DNA from: JBBROS01 sp038229135
Lineage (GTDB): Bacteria; Pseudomonadota; Alphaproteobacteria; Acetobacterales; Acetobacteraceae
DNA: 64,000 nt
Direction: 5' to 3'
Assembly (NCBI GenBank): GCA_038229135.1
Contig: JBBROS010000002.1
Location: 97,010-161,009 of the forward strand
Position 1 is the first letter of the stretch, and each line of letters begins with the position of its first letter. Shown here in pieces: positions 16,817-25,795 of this stretch. The position numbers and the translations under genes are program-made. A model generated the notes under the pieces. It had not been told where the DNA came from, ran no database searches, and worked only from the letters and a program-made list of their open reading frames with translations.

Positions 16817-17233
16817 ATGATCCGTCTCGTTCTCATCCTTGTGCTGCTCGTCCTGCCCGCACTGGGCGAGGACCGTTCGGCGGTGGAGCTCGATGTCACC
16901 GGTATCCGCTCGGACGCAGGCTCGATCGACCTGGCCTTGTGCACGCAGCCTACCTGGCTCGGCGAGGAATGCCCGTTCGGGGCGCGAGTGTCGGCACGGG
17001 TCGGCGTGGTCCGGGTCCGGATCGAGGGGGTTCCCGCCGGGCTGTATGCGGCCCAGGCCTTCCATGACGACAACGACACCGGGGTGCTGGAGCGGCCGCT
17101 GATCGGCTTTCCGCGCAAGGGCTTCGGGTTCAGCCGGGACGCGCCGATCCGCCTGGGGCCGCCCCGGTTCGCGGACGCCGCCTTTCCCGTGCCGCAGGCG
17201 GCGCCCGCCGAGGTGGTGATCCGCTACCGCTAG
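16817..17233 (+). CDS. DUF2141 exported protein
   Basis: 138 residues with an N-terminal signal peptide (IRLVLILVLLVLPALG). The DUF2141 beta-sandwich is visible from ELDVTGIRSDAGSIDLALCT through GLYAAQAFHDDNDTGVLERPLIGFPRKGFGFS. Function unknown; the protein is expected in the periplasm. It lies 70 bases after the anti-sigma gene and may belong to the same stress regulon. It ends in the inverted repeat at 17231-17272. Confidence 0.85.
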   Translation: MIRLVLILVLLVLPALGEDRSAVELDVTGIRSDAGSIDLALCTQPTWLGEECPFGARVSARVGVVRVRIEGVPAGLYAAQAFHDDNDTGVLERPLIGFPRKGFGFSRDAPIRLGPPRFADAAFPVPQAAPAEVVIRYR

Positions 17234-17272
17234 AGCTCCTTCCGATCGTGAGGCGGATCGGAAGAAGCTCTA
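17231..17272. terminator. 17-bp inverted repeat between convergent genes
   Basis: Arms 17231-17247 and 17256-17272 pair with one mismatch (TAGAGCTCCTTCCGATC against GATCGGAAGAAGCTCTA) around an 8-base loop. It starts at the DUF2141 stop codon. A partial further copy (TCCGATCGGAGAACCGCTCTAG) follows near 17313-17334. It is a plausible bidirectional terminator or a dispersed repeat unit. Confidence 0.6.
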
Positions 17273-17331
17273 GCGTGGCGTGAGCATGCAGAACCTCAGA
17301 TCGAACGAAGCAGTCCGATCGGAGAACCGCT

Positions 17332-19632
17332 CTAGGCCCGGCGCACCGCGACCAGGAACTCGCTCGACCCGCGCTCGAGCGCGGTGGCGCGGCCGCCGAG
17401 GTCGTTGGCCGCGTCAAGCATCATCGCCGCTGCACCCCCCGTCTCCTCGGCCGACTTGCTGACGAGGCCGATCCGGGTCACGACCGCCCCGGTTGCCTCG
17501 GCCACACGGGCTGCGGTCGCCGCAATCTCCCGCGTGGCGGCCCCCTGCTGCTCCACGGCGCCTGCGATGGCCGAGGTGACGCCCTCGATCCGCTGCACGG
17601 TGCCGCCGATCGAGCGCAGCGCCTCCACGGCGCGCTCGGTCGCCTGCTGCACGGCGCCGATCTGCTGCCCGATTTCCTGCGTGGCGCGGGCCGTCTCGTT
17701 GGCCAGCTGTTTCACCTCGCTCGCCACCACCGCGAAACCCTTGCCGGCCTCTCCAGCCCGCGCAGCCTCGATGGTGGCGTTGAGGGCCAGCAGGTTCGTC
17801 TGCCCGGCGATATCCCCGATCAGCCGCACCACATCCCCGATGGTGCCGGCGGCCTCGGCGAGGCCGGTCATGATGCCGTCCGCCGACCGCGCCTCGTCCG
17901 CCGCCGCGCGGGCCACGCTGGCCCCCTCGGCCACCTGGCGCGCGATCTCGGCCACGCTCGCCGCGAGCTCCTGGGCCGCGGCAGCCACCGAGTGCACGTC
18001 CCCCTCCGCCCGTGCCCCGGCCTCCCCCACGGCCCGGGCCTGCTCGCCGGAGTTGCGCGCGGTCTCGAGTACGCTGGCCGCTGCGGCCTGCATCTGCATG
18101 GCCGCGCTGCCCACCGCCGTCGCCACGCCTCCGACGTCCCGCTCGAAGTCGTCGGCCAGCCGTGCCTGGGTGGTCGCCACCGTCCAGCAGAGCATGACGC
18201 CCACGTCCGTGCCCGACTGGTCCACGATCCGGCTCGCCACCTGGTCCAGCACCTCGCGCCCGACCACGATCCGCTCGCGCAGCGGCAGCTGCGCCTTGTC
18301 GTCCAGCGTGGCACGTTGTTTCGCGGGCTCCGGATGGAGGCGCTCGGCAGGGCTGCCGACCAGCGCATCGGCCCGAACGCCCAGCGTGCCCTCGAGCGTG
18401 GCCACCACGTCCTTCGCCCGTGCATTGGCGTAGCTCACGACGCGGTCGTTGGACCGGTCCACCCGAAGCACCGCCACCGGGAGCTGCTCGAGGATCTGCC
18501 CCTGCTCGAATGCGCGTCCCACCACGCCCCGCAGCCCCTCGGCCGAACGGGCGATGCGTCCCACTTCGTCGTGCCGGGCCGTATCCGGCATCGGCGTCGT
18601 CGCATCGCCGCTGGCCAGCCGGTCCAGCGCTCCCGCGACCCGGCCCAGCGGCCGCGTGATGGACCGCCCGATCAGCACGGCCAGCACGAGCCCGAGCACG
18701 AGCGCCGCACCAGCGAGCGTGCTCACCTCGATCACCGCCGCCCTGCCCGCGTCATCGGTTGCGGCCGCCGAGGCACTCTGATTCGCGCTCGCCAGGGCGA
18801 GCAGCTTCTGGCCCGTCTCCGACACCGTGGCGCCGATCGGGAGCATCTCGGACGTGCGCACCCGCTCCATCAGCGCAAACAGCTGGGAATACTGCCGCTG
18901 GACGGCCGCATACCGGTCGAGCTTGTCGAGGAGAGCCGTCACGGTCGACCCGGCCTCCTTCGTGTGCGACTGCCGCGACCACGCTGCCAGCTCCTCCCGC
19001 GCGAGGCGCAGGCTCTCCTGCACGCCGGCCTGTTTCGTGGACCGGCCATCCGTGGCGAGCTTCGCCGCGGACACGCGCGCATCCTGGAAGCGTGCAGACG
19101 CGAACAACAGCTCCACATCCGGGAACGTCGACGCCAGACGCTCGAACAGGCTCGCCGTATCCGTCTCGAGCGGCCCCAGATCAAGCTGGTTCACGGCGCG
19201 GAGCGACAGAGCGATGCCTTTCACCTTGCTCATCATCGGCCCGTACTGCCCCAGCGCCTCCGCGTAAGCGCCTACGAGCTCCCGCTCGGCCGTAGTGTGC
19301 GCCAGTGCCTTCAAGGGCTCGACCCGCTCCATCGTCCTGGCCAGGGCCGCTTCGGTGGCTGCAAAGTCGCTCTCGTCCTGCGAGGCGAGGAAGTCACGAA
19401 GAACCGCTCGCGTGGTGCCGAACGTGGTGCCGCTCGCGCCCACCGCGATGGCCAGCGCGGACGAGCGGTGGGCATCCGCCTCCTGTTGCTGCATCCCGTG
19501 CAGCTTGGCGTAGATGGTGCCGGCCATGAGTGCGAGCAGCAGGAGCATGATGCCGAACCCTGCCCCTAGCCGGGCCGGAACGGATAGATCCAGGCGAAGC
19601 GCACGACGGATGGCATTAGCGGGACGCGGCAT
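17332..19632 (-). CDS. Methyl-accepting chemotaxis protein
   Basis: 766 residues. TM1 near residues 20-45, a helical-bundle sensor domain to about 300, TM2 near 305-330, HAMP near 330-380 (RSITRPLGRVAGALDRLASGD), a PAS-like stretch about 395-500, and a methyl-accepting signalling domain. The hairpin tip is GDIAGQTNLLALNATIEAAR then AGEAGKGFAVVASEVKQLA. It should relay a signal to CheA through CheW. No che genes are in the window, so it is an orphan receptor. The ligand is unknown. Confidence 0.92.
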   Translation of the reverse strand: MPRPANAIRRALRLDLSVPARLGAGFGIMLLLLALMAGTIYAKLHGMQQQEADAHRSSALAIAVGASGTTFGTTRAVLRDFLASQDESDFAATEAALARTMERVEPLKALAHTTAERELVGAYAEALGQYGPMMSKVKGIALSLRAVNQLDLGPLETDTASLFERLASTFPDVELLFASARFQDARVSAAKLATDGRSTKQAGVQESLRLAREELAAWSRQSHTKEAGSTVTALLDKLDRYAAVQRQYSQLFALMERVRTSEMLPIGATVSETGQKLLALASANQSASAAATDDAGRAAVIEVSTLAGAALVLGLVLAVLIGRSITRPLGRVAGALDRLASGDATTPMPDTARHDEVGRIARSAEGLRGVVGRAFEQGQILEQLPVAVLRVDRSNDRVVSYANARAKDVVATLEGTLGVRADALVGSPAERLHPEPAKQRATLDDKAQLPLRERIVVGREVLDQVASRIVDQSGTDVGVMLCWTVATTQARLADDFERDVGGVATAVGSAAMQMQAAAASVLETARNSGEQARAVGEAGARAEGDVHSVAAAAQELAASVAEIARQVAEGASVARAAADEARSADGIMTGLAEAAGTIGDVVRLIGDIAGQTNLLALNATIEAARAGEAGKGFAVVASEVKQLANETARATQEIGQQIGAVQQATERAVEALRSIGGTVQRIEGVTSAIAGAVEQQGAATREIAATAARVAEATGAVVTRIGLVSKSAEETGGAAAMMLDAANDLGGRATALERGSSEFLVAVRRA

Positions 19633-19709
19633 GAAGGAGACCTCTCAGCAGGGCCCCCATGTTTGCCCGCCGGAGGTTGACAGGCCGTGAAGGCGGGCCG
19701 CCGTGAGGA

Positions 19710-20294
19710 TCAGGCCCCGCGAAGCATCCCTGCGACCGCATCGGCCAGCTGTCCCAGCGCCGCGCTCATGGCCGCGACCAGCGCCGTCGTGTCCGGCCCG
19801 GCTGGGGCCTGGTTGAGTCGGACCGTGCGCGTGCTGGAGGCGCGGCCGCCCGAGCGGGGGCCGCCCGCAGGTCCGCGCCGCAGCACCGCGATCTGCGCCA
19901 GCAGCACCACGGCGCCTTGCGCGTCCGCGTCGAAGCGCTGCATATCCAGTTCCACCACGGCGTCGGGCTCGGCCGAGATGGAGCCGGCGGCGGTGAACAC
20001 GCTGCTGCCGGGCAGGCGCTGGTTGAGGTTGTCGGCCAGCACGCGCGCCGCCAGCTCGGCCAGCGGCTCGCCCCAGCGCTCGCGGGCGCCGATGGCGAGG
20101 CGGTAATCGGCGTTGTTGCGGACGATCTCGGGCCGGTCGAGGTATCCGGCGAGGCCGATGCGGCGCATCTCGACCAGCGCCGGGCCGCCACGCACAGGGG
20201 TGCCGGGCGAGGGTTGCAGCGTGAAATAGAGCGGCTCGGGCGAGGCGCAGGCCGCAAGCAAAGCGGGGCCCAGAAGCAACAAGCGCCTATGCAT
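19710..20294 (-). CDS. PqiC-like ABC-type transport auxiliary lipoprotein
   Basis: 194 residues; lipobox LLAACAS places Cys near residue 16. The DUF330/PqiC domain is recognisable from PLYFTLQPSPGTPVRGG to VRNNADYRLAIGARERWGEPL. In E. coli PqiC anchors the PqiB tunnel at the outer membrane. ATG 20294 overlaps the PqiB stop; GTG 20297 one codon earlier forms a GTGA overlap and is equally good. Last gene of the pqiABC-like operon. Confidence 0.85.
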   Translation of the reverse strand: MHRRLLLLGPALLAACASPEPLYFTLQPSPGTPVRGGPALVEMRRIGLAGYLDRPEIVRNNADYRLAIGARERWGEPLAELAARVLADNLNQRLPGSSVFTAAGSISAEPDAVVELDMQRFDADAQGAVVLLAQIAVLRRGPAGGPRSGGRASSTRTVRLNQAPAGPDTTALVAAMSAALGQLADAVAGMLRGA

Positions 20295-21970
20295 CACCGC
20301 GTCACCCCATAATCCGCCCGGCCGCGCACCAGCGCCTCCGGATGGCGGTTCAGGTAGTCCGCCAGCAGCCGAATGGAGCGTGCGGTGTCACCCACCTGGG
20401 CCATGGCGCGGTCCAGCTCGCGGGAGAACTGGCTGTCCTTGCCGTAGCCGCTCTCGATGGCGCCGAAGGTGCGGCTGGCCTTGGCCACGGCGTCCTGCAG
20501 GGAGACGATGATGGCCGGCAGGCGCTGCAGCACCGGTGACAGCCCGGCGTCCGCGCGCTTGGCCAGGCCCTCCACGCTGCCCAGCGCGCCCGAGGCCGAG
20601 CGCAGGGTGGCATTCAGGTTGGCACCGATCTCGTCGAGCGGCAGGCGGTCGAGCTTGGCCGCGATGTTCCCCGCGGCCGCCACGATGCTGTCGAGCCCGC
20701 CGCCCGTGGTGGGCAGGACCGGCATGTCGCCATCCATGACCAGCGCCGCCTTGGGTGCGTTCGGCACGAACACCAGGCCGATCACCTGGCTGCCGGTGAT
20801 GAAGCTGCCGGTGGTCAGCTGCACGCGCAGGCCACGCTCCACGAGGCGGCGCGCCACCTCCACGGGGTTCTCCTTCGTGACGATGTTCTGCACCCGTTCG
20901 GGCTGGATCTCGAACGTGACCTTCACGCGGGAGCGGAGGCTCTGCTCGTCGAAGTCGAGCTGCACGTCGGTGACGGCGCCGATCTGCAGGCCGAAGAACT
21001 CGACCGAGGCGCCGCGGGCGAGCCCGCGGACGCTGCTTTCGAAGTAGGCGACGAAGGCCTGGCGGGTGGTGTATCCGGCGGCCACCGCGTCCTGCACGGT
21101 GCGGAACAGCTCGAACTCCGAGCCTTCGGCCATCTGCCGGGCTGCCACCTCCGCCTTGCCCGGCGTGGCCATGGGCGTGTCGAACGCGACGCCTCCGGAG
21201 AGCAGGGCCTGGAGGCTCGCGACCTCCACCTTCACGCCGTCCCCGCCGAGCTGGACGGAGAGGCCGGATGCGTTCCAGAAATGGCTGCCTTCCCGCACGA
21301 AGCCGTCGAAGGGGGAGCGGACGAAGACGGTGACCATGACGGGTCCGGTGCCGTCCCCGATGTCGTAGCCGAGCACCTCGCCCACGGTGATGTCGCGCCA
21401 GAACACCGGGGAGCCGGCGCCGAGGGCCCCGATGCGGGCGGCGCGCAGGCGGTAGGTGCGTCCGGGCTCGCCGCTGCGGACGCCGGGGGGCGCTTCGAGG
21501 CCCACGAACTCGAGCTTCCCGGCGCCGTCCCGGCCGCCCGGGTCCATCTCGATGAAGCTTCCGGACACGAGGGTCTCGATGCCGGACAGGCTGCCGGAGG
21601 CGAGGCGCGGACGCACCACCCAGAAGCGGGCACTGTCGGTGAGGTAGGGCCCGGCCTCCCGGCGCATGCGGACGTTGACCTGGACCATCTGCATATCGTC
21701 GGTGAGGCGAACGGTCTCGACCAGGCCGAGCTCGACCGCCTTATGGCGCACGCGGGTGGTGCCCGCGACCAGGCCGTCACCGGTGCGGAAGGTGATGACC
21801 ACGAGCGGCCCTTCGCTGCGGATGGTGCGCAGGCCCAGGTAACCCGCGAGGGCGAGGGCGAAGAGGGGCAGGAGCCAGATGAGGGAGAAGCGGTTTCGCC
21901 GGACGGCTGCGCGCGGCGGCTGGGGCTCGGGCGCGGGCTTCGGCGTGGGCGCGAGGGGGGCGTCGCTCAC
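20294..21970 (-). CDS. PqiB-like MCE-domain intermembrane lipid transport protein
   Basis: 558 residues. One N-terminal transmembrane helix (RFSLIWLLPLFALALAGYLG, about 27-46), then three MCE/MlaD domains starting near residues 50, 165 and 285 (for example GPLVVITFRTGDGLVAG). The C-terminal helical region is long, as in PqiB, where it forms a tube across the periplasm. GTG 21970 overlaps the pqiA stop as GTGA. The system moves lipids between inner and outer membranes in E. coli. Confidence 0.9.
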   Translation of the reverse strand: MSDAPLAPTPKPAPEPQPPRAAVRRNRFSLIWLLPLFALALAGYLGLRTIRSEGPLVVITFRTGDGLVAGTTRVRHKAVELGLVETVRLTDDMQMVQVNVRMRREAGPYLTDSARFWVVRPRLASGSLSGIETLVSGSFIEMDPGGRDGAGKLEFVGLEAPPGVRSGEPGRTYRLRAARIGALGAGSPVFWRDITVGEVLGYDIGDGTGPVMVTVFVRSPFDGFVREGSHFWNASGLSVQLGGDGVKVEVASLQALLSGGVAFDTPMATPGKAEVAARQMAEGSEFELFRTVQDAVAAGYTTRQAFVAYFESSVRGLARGASVEFFGLQIGAVTDVQLDFDEQSLRSRVKVTFEIQPERVQNIVTKENPVEVARRLVERGLRVQLTTGSFITGSQVIGLVFVPNAPKAALVMDGDMPVLPTTGGGLDSIVAAAGNIAAKLDRLPLDEIGANLNATLRSASGALGSVEGLAKRADAGLSPVLQRLPAIIVSLQDAVAKASRTFGAIESGYGKDSQFSRELDRAMAQVGDTARSIRLLADYLNRHPEALVRGRADYGVTR

Positions 21971-23364
21971 GCTGGCACCGCGGCGACGGAGACCCGGGCC
22001 GGGGTGGGCGCCGGGGCCTCTTCCTCGGAAACGTCCCACGCCACGCGAGGGTCGAAGCTGAGGGCGGCCAACATGGTGCAGACCACGACGGAGCCGAACG
22101 CGACCGCGCCCCAGCCGGGGGTGACGGAGCCGATGACGCCCATGCGCACCAGGGCGGTGAGCACGGCGAGCATGAACACGTCGATCATGGACCAGCGGCC
22201 CACGAAGTCGACGAGGCGGAACAGCCGCGTGCGGTCGACCAGGCGCGCCGGGCTGCGGCGCTGGGTGAGGACCAGCAGCAGGCCGAGCCCGCACAGCTTG
22301 AGCACGGGCACGAGCACGCTGGCCACGAACACGAGGGCGGCGAGCGGCCACATGCGGTATTCGATCAGCTCCTGCACGCCGCCCAGGATGGTGGAGGGGT
22401 GGCCGCGCGCGAGGCGGATGACGGTCATGACCGGGTAGACGTTGGCGGGGATGTAGAGCACGGCGGCGGTTGCGAGCAGCGCCCAGGTGCGGGCGACCAT
22501 TTGCGGCTTGCGGCGCCGAAGCGGGGAGCTGCATCGGGCGCAAGCCAGGCCCTCGCTGCCCTGGTGCACGAGGCCGCACTCGTCGCACCCGATGGGCGGC
22601 TGATGGAGCAGCGTGAAAGGGGGCTTACGGGAGGGGGCGGGCGCCAGGCCGCGGGCGGCCTCGCGCCGGCCTATGGCATCCCACATCGTGTGCTCGTCGA
22701 GCCACACGTCGGCCGCCACCGTGACGAGCATGAGCGCGCCCAGGGCGTAGAGCCCGAGGCCGACCTGCACCTCGGCCAGGGCCGCGAGCCGCGTGTAGGC
22801 GACGAACATGCCGAGCAGGAAGACCTCGATCATGGCCCAGGGGGCGAGGCGGTCGCGCAGCCGGGCCATGTAGACGAGGGTGGCGCGGGAGAGATGGGTT
22901 CGCAGGCCGAGGAGCACGCCGAGCGTGAGCCCGACCCGTGCGAGCGGGGCGAGCAGCGTGGTGGCCAGCACGGCGACGGCCAGGAGCGGCATGTCCTGGT
23001 CCTCGAACGCGACGGGCAGATGGAGCAGGCTCGTCTGCGTTTCCTGGCCGGTCAGGCGGAAGGTGAGCAGCGGGAAGGTCGCGGCCACGAGCAGGAGGAG
23101 GAGCGCCGTGGCGGAGAGTGCCGCGACCACCTGCAGGCTGCGCCGGCGCCGGCGGCGCAGCACGTGGCCGCAGCGGGTGCACGCGGCGACCTCGCCCGGC
23201 CGGAGCGCGCCCATGTGCTGCACCAGGCCGCAATCCGGGCACTCGCGCCACGCCGTGCTGCAGGCGATGGCGACGGGACGGGCGCCATCGGGAGCGCCAT
23301 GGGAATCGCCATAGGGCTCGCCATGGTGCTCGACAGTGGGAGTGGAAGGGGAGGCGGCGGACAT
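21967..23364 (-). CDS. PqiA-like inner-membrane protein
   Basis: 465 residues built of two repeats. Each has a cysteine pair knuckle (CPDCGLVQ...CTRCGH near residues 42-65, and CDECGLVH...CARCSS near 270-290) followed by four transmembrane helices, as in PqiA. It is thought to feed lipids to PqiB. ATG 23364 starts MSAASPSTP; the first ~35 residues are poorly conserved sequence rich in Asp, Gly and His. First gene of the pqiABC-like operon and divergent from ftsE. Confidence 0.88.
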   Translation of the reverse strand: MSAASPSTPTVEHHGEPYGDSHGAPDGARPVAIACSTAWRECPDCGLVQHMGALRPGEVAACTRCGHVLRRRRRRSLQVVAALSATALLLLLVAATFPLLTFRLTGQETQTSLLHLPVAFEDQDMPLLAVAVLATTLLAPLARVGLTLGVLLGLRTHLSRATLVYMARLRDRLAPWAMIEVFLLGMFVAYTRLAALAEVQVGLGLYALGALMLVTVAADVWLDEHTMWDAIGRREAARGLAPAPSRKPPFTLLHQPPIGCDECGLVHQGSEGLACARCSSPLRRRKPQMVARTWALLATAAVLYIPANVYPVMTVIRLARGHPSTILGGVQELIEYRMWPLAALVFVASVLVPVLKLCGLGLLLVLTQRRSPARLVDRTRLFRLVDFVGRWSMIDVFMLAVLTALVRMGVIGSVTPGWGAVAFGSVVVCTMLAALSFDPRVAWDVSEEEAPAPTPARVSVAAVPA

Positions 23365-23635
23365 CACGGCCCCAAACGCGCCGGCACGGGTTGCGTTGCG
23401 GTCGCAAGGCGGGCGGCGAGGCACGAGGGTACAAGGAACATGCGCCGCCATAGCACGCCCACCCTGCCCCGTCATTGCAGCGGTGCATCGTCGTGGTGGC
23501 AGTGAGCGATGGCGGTGGGCGGTGGGCGGCGACGGGGCGGGACGGGTTGGCGCATGCGGGGGCGGGTTCGCGGGGCCGCGCCGCCGTGGCACAAGGGGGT
23601 GCCCCAACGGGTGGGCGGAGGCGCCGAGTCGACCG
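23365..23635. promoter_or_regulatory. Divergent region between pqiA-like and ftsE, no gene seen
   Basis: About 270 bases. Contains G-runs (near 23515-23575) and probably both promoters. Open frames here are extensions of ftsE or antisense frames without recognisable content. Confidence 0.4.
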
Positions 23636-24298
23636 ATGCTGGAGCTGGACGAGGTGGGGTTGCGGTATGGCGGCGGCGACGTCCTGCGGGGCGTGTCGTT
23701 CCAGGTGCCGGAGGGGGAGTTCCGCTGGCTCGTCGGGCCGTCGGGCGCGGGCAAGACGAGCCTGCTGCGGGTGCTGCACCTGGCCGTGCGGCCGAGCTCG
23801 GGGCGGATGGTGATGCTGGGCGAGGCGATCGGCCCGCGAAGCGGCTCGCGCGGGCGGCTGGCGCTGCTCCGGCGGCAGATCGGGATGGTGTTCCAGGAGT
23901 TCCGGCTGCTGCCGCACCTCGATGCGTTCGACAACGTGGCCCTGCCGCTGCGCCTCGCCGGGCGGCCGGAAGGCCAGGTTCGGGTGGACGTGATGGAGCT
24001 GCTGGCCTGGGTGGGGCTGTCGCGCAAGGTGCGTCGGCTGCCGGCGGAGCTGTCGGGGGGCGAGCAGCAGCGGGTGGCGATCGCGCGGGCCGTGGTGGGG
24101 CGGCCCTCGCTGCTGCTGGCCGACGAGCCGACGGGCAACCTCGACGACGTGCAGGCCGAGCGGCTGATGCTGCTGTTTCAGGAGATGAACCGGCTGGGAG
24201 CCACCGTCGTCGTGGCGACGCACAACCAGGGGCTGGTGGAGCGGCACCCGGCGCATACGCTCGCGCTGCGCGACGGGGTGCTGGTGCGGGATGGCTGA
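23636..24298 (+). CDS. ftsE: Cell division ATP-binding protein FtsE
   Basis: 220 residues, the usual FtsE length. Walker A GPSGAGKTS near residue 36, Q-loop VFQEFRLLPH, signature LSGGEQQRVAIARA near 138, Walker B LLLADEPTGNLDD near 160 and switch ATHNQGLV. With FtsX it forms the divisome ABC complex that activates peptidoglycan hydrolases. The stop overlaps the ftsX start by 8 bases. Confidence 0.93.
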   Translation: MLELDEVGLRYGGGDVLRGVSFQVPEGEFRWLVGPSGAGKTSLLRVLHLAVRPSSGRMVMLGEAIGPRSGSRGRLALLRRQIGMVFQEFRLLPHLDAFDNVALPLRLAGRPEGQVRVDVMELLAWVGLSRKVRRLPAELSGGEQQRVAIARAVVGRPSLLLADEPTGNLDDVQAERLMLLFQEMNRLGATVVVATHNQGLVERHPAHTLALRDGVLVRDG

Positions 24299-25199
24299 GC
24301 GGCCCCACAACCGCACGGGGGAGCCTGCCTACCGGCGCGCGCGCGTGCGGCGGGGGCGGGCCGACGACCTGGGGGTGCGCCGGGCCGTGTCGGGCCGGAT
24401 GCTCCTGGCGCTGGTGGGGGCCATGGCGTTCCTGGCGGCGCTGGCGATGGCTGGGCTTGCGGGGGCGTCGGCGCTGGCGGGGCATTGGCGGGCGGCGGGC
24501 GACGAGCTGACCGTGCAGGTGCCGGACCCGGCGATGCTGGGCCGCGTCATGGCGGCGCTGCTCGCGGCCCCGGGCGTGGTGGAGGCGCGGGCCGTGGACC
24601 CGGCGGCGCTCGAGGCGGCGCTCGAGCCGTGGCTGGGGGCGGGTGCCGGGCGGGTTGGGCTGGCGTTGCCCGCCGTGGTCGCGGTGCGGCTCGCGCCCGG
24701 CACCTCGGCCGAGGCGCTGGCGGCGGCAGTGCCGGGGGCTTCGGTGGAGGCGCACGAGCCCTGGCTGCGGCGGCTTGCGGCGCTGCTCTGGCGGCTCGAG
24801 GCGAGTGCGGCCGCCGTGGTGGGTGTGGTCGGGCTGGTGGCGGCGGCGGTTGTTGCGGTGGCCACGCGGGCGGGGCTCGCGCTGCGGCGGGAGGCGATCG
24901 AGATCGTGCATGGGCTGGGTGCCACGGACGGGTTCATCGCCGGGCGGTTTGCCCGACGGGCCGGGCGGTTGGCGGGCTGGGGCGGGCTGCTCGGCGTGCT
25001 CGGGGCGGCGCCGGTGCTGGCGGGGCTGGTGGCGACGGGGTTCGAGCTCGCGCCCGGGCGCGACATGGCCGAGGCGGCCGCTCGGGCCGTGCCGCCCGCG
25101 CTGTGGGCGGGTTTCGCCGCTGTCCCGGTCGCGGCAGGCATGATCGGGTGGGGCACGGCGCAGGTCACCGTGCGGCGCTGGCTGCGGCGGCTGCCGTGA
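24291..25199 (+). CDS. ftsX: Cell division protein FtsX
   Basis: 302 residues. TM1 near 38-60, a periplasmic domain about 65-160, then three C-terminal helices (about 170-195, 220-245, 265-290), the FtsX topology. The N-terminal ~35 residues are basic and cytoplasmic. It partners FtsE, transmitting ATPase state to periplasmic cell-wall hydrolase activators. Overlaps ftsE and the next gene (GTGA). Confidence 0.9.
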   Translation: MAERPHNRTGEPAYRRARVRRGRADDLGVRRAVSGRMLLALVGAMAFLAALAMAGLAGASALAGHWRAAGDELTVQVPDPAMLGRVMAALLAAPGVVEARAVDPAALEAALEPWLGAGAGRVGLALPAVVAVRLAPGTSAEALAAAVPGASVEAHEPWLRRLAALLWRLEASAAAVVGVVGLVAAAVVAVATRAGLALRREAIEIVHGLGATDGFIAGRFARRAGRLAGWGGLLGVLGAAPVLAGLVATGFELAPGRDMAEAAARAVPPALWAGFAAVPVAAGMIGWGTAQVTVRRWLRRLP

Positions 25200-25795
25200 G
25201 GGCACTGGTGCCGACGGCGCGTGCCTGTGCGGCGCTGCTGCTGGTGGGGGCGGCCTGGGGCACGGCGTTCGGCGTGTTCGAGCGGACGGCGCGGGCCCCG
25301 GCTCCGGCCCTGCTGCCCGAGGCGGACGGGATCGTTGCGCTGACGGGCGGGGCGGACCGGATTGAGACGGCGCTGCGGCTTCTGCAAGGGGGCCACGCGC
25401 CGGCGCTGCTGGTGAGCGGGGTCGGGCGCGGGGTGGACCTGGCCGAGATGATGCGGCGGGTGCGGCTGTCGCCTTCGCTCGAGGCGCGGATCACGCTTGG
25501 GCGACAGGCCACGTCCACCCTGGGCAACGCGGCCGAAACGGCGCAATGGGCGCGGGCCGCCGGGGTTCGACGCCTGCTGGTGGTGACGGCCGGGTATCAC
25601 ATGGACCGTGCGCTGCTCGAGATCGGGCGGTCCTTGCCGGAGGTGGCGCTGGTGCCCGTACCGGTGCAGCCGCCGGCGCTGCGGGGGACAATGGACATGG
25701 AGACGACGCGGATCCTCGCGGCGGAGTTCGACAAATATCTTGTTGCGCTGTTCGGGCCCTCGATCGGCCTCGGACGGCGGGAGGAGGGGCTGTGA
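25196..25795 (+). CDS. YdcF/SanA-family (DUF218) protein
   Basis: 199 residues. A leading hydrophobic helix (ACAALLLVGAAWGTAFG) anchors or exports it. The DUF218 fold shows DGIVALTGGADRIETALRLL near residue 45, LLVSGVGRGVD, LGRQATSTLGNAAETAQWA and VVTAGYHMDRALLEI. Relatives ElyC and SanA act in envelope integrity or polysaccharide metabolism. GTG 25196 overlaps the ftsX stop, and its own stop overlaps the acyltransferase start, so the four genes form an operon. Confidence 0.87.
   Translation: MRALVPTARACAALLLVGAAWGTAFGVFERTARAPAPALLPEADGIVALTGGADRIETALRLLQGGHAPALLVSGVGRGVDLAEMMRRVRLSPSLEARITLGRQATSTLGNAAETAQWARAAGVRRLLVVTAGYHMDRALLEIGRSLPEVALVPVPVQPPALRGTMDMETTRILAAEFDKYLVALFGPSIGLGRREEGL

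Noticed and set aside
17992..19569. A 525-codon plus-strand frame inside the chemoreceptor gene
   Set aside because: Composition typical of antisense GC-rich sequence; the chemoreceptor frame has full domain content.
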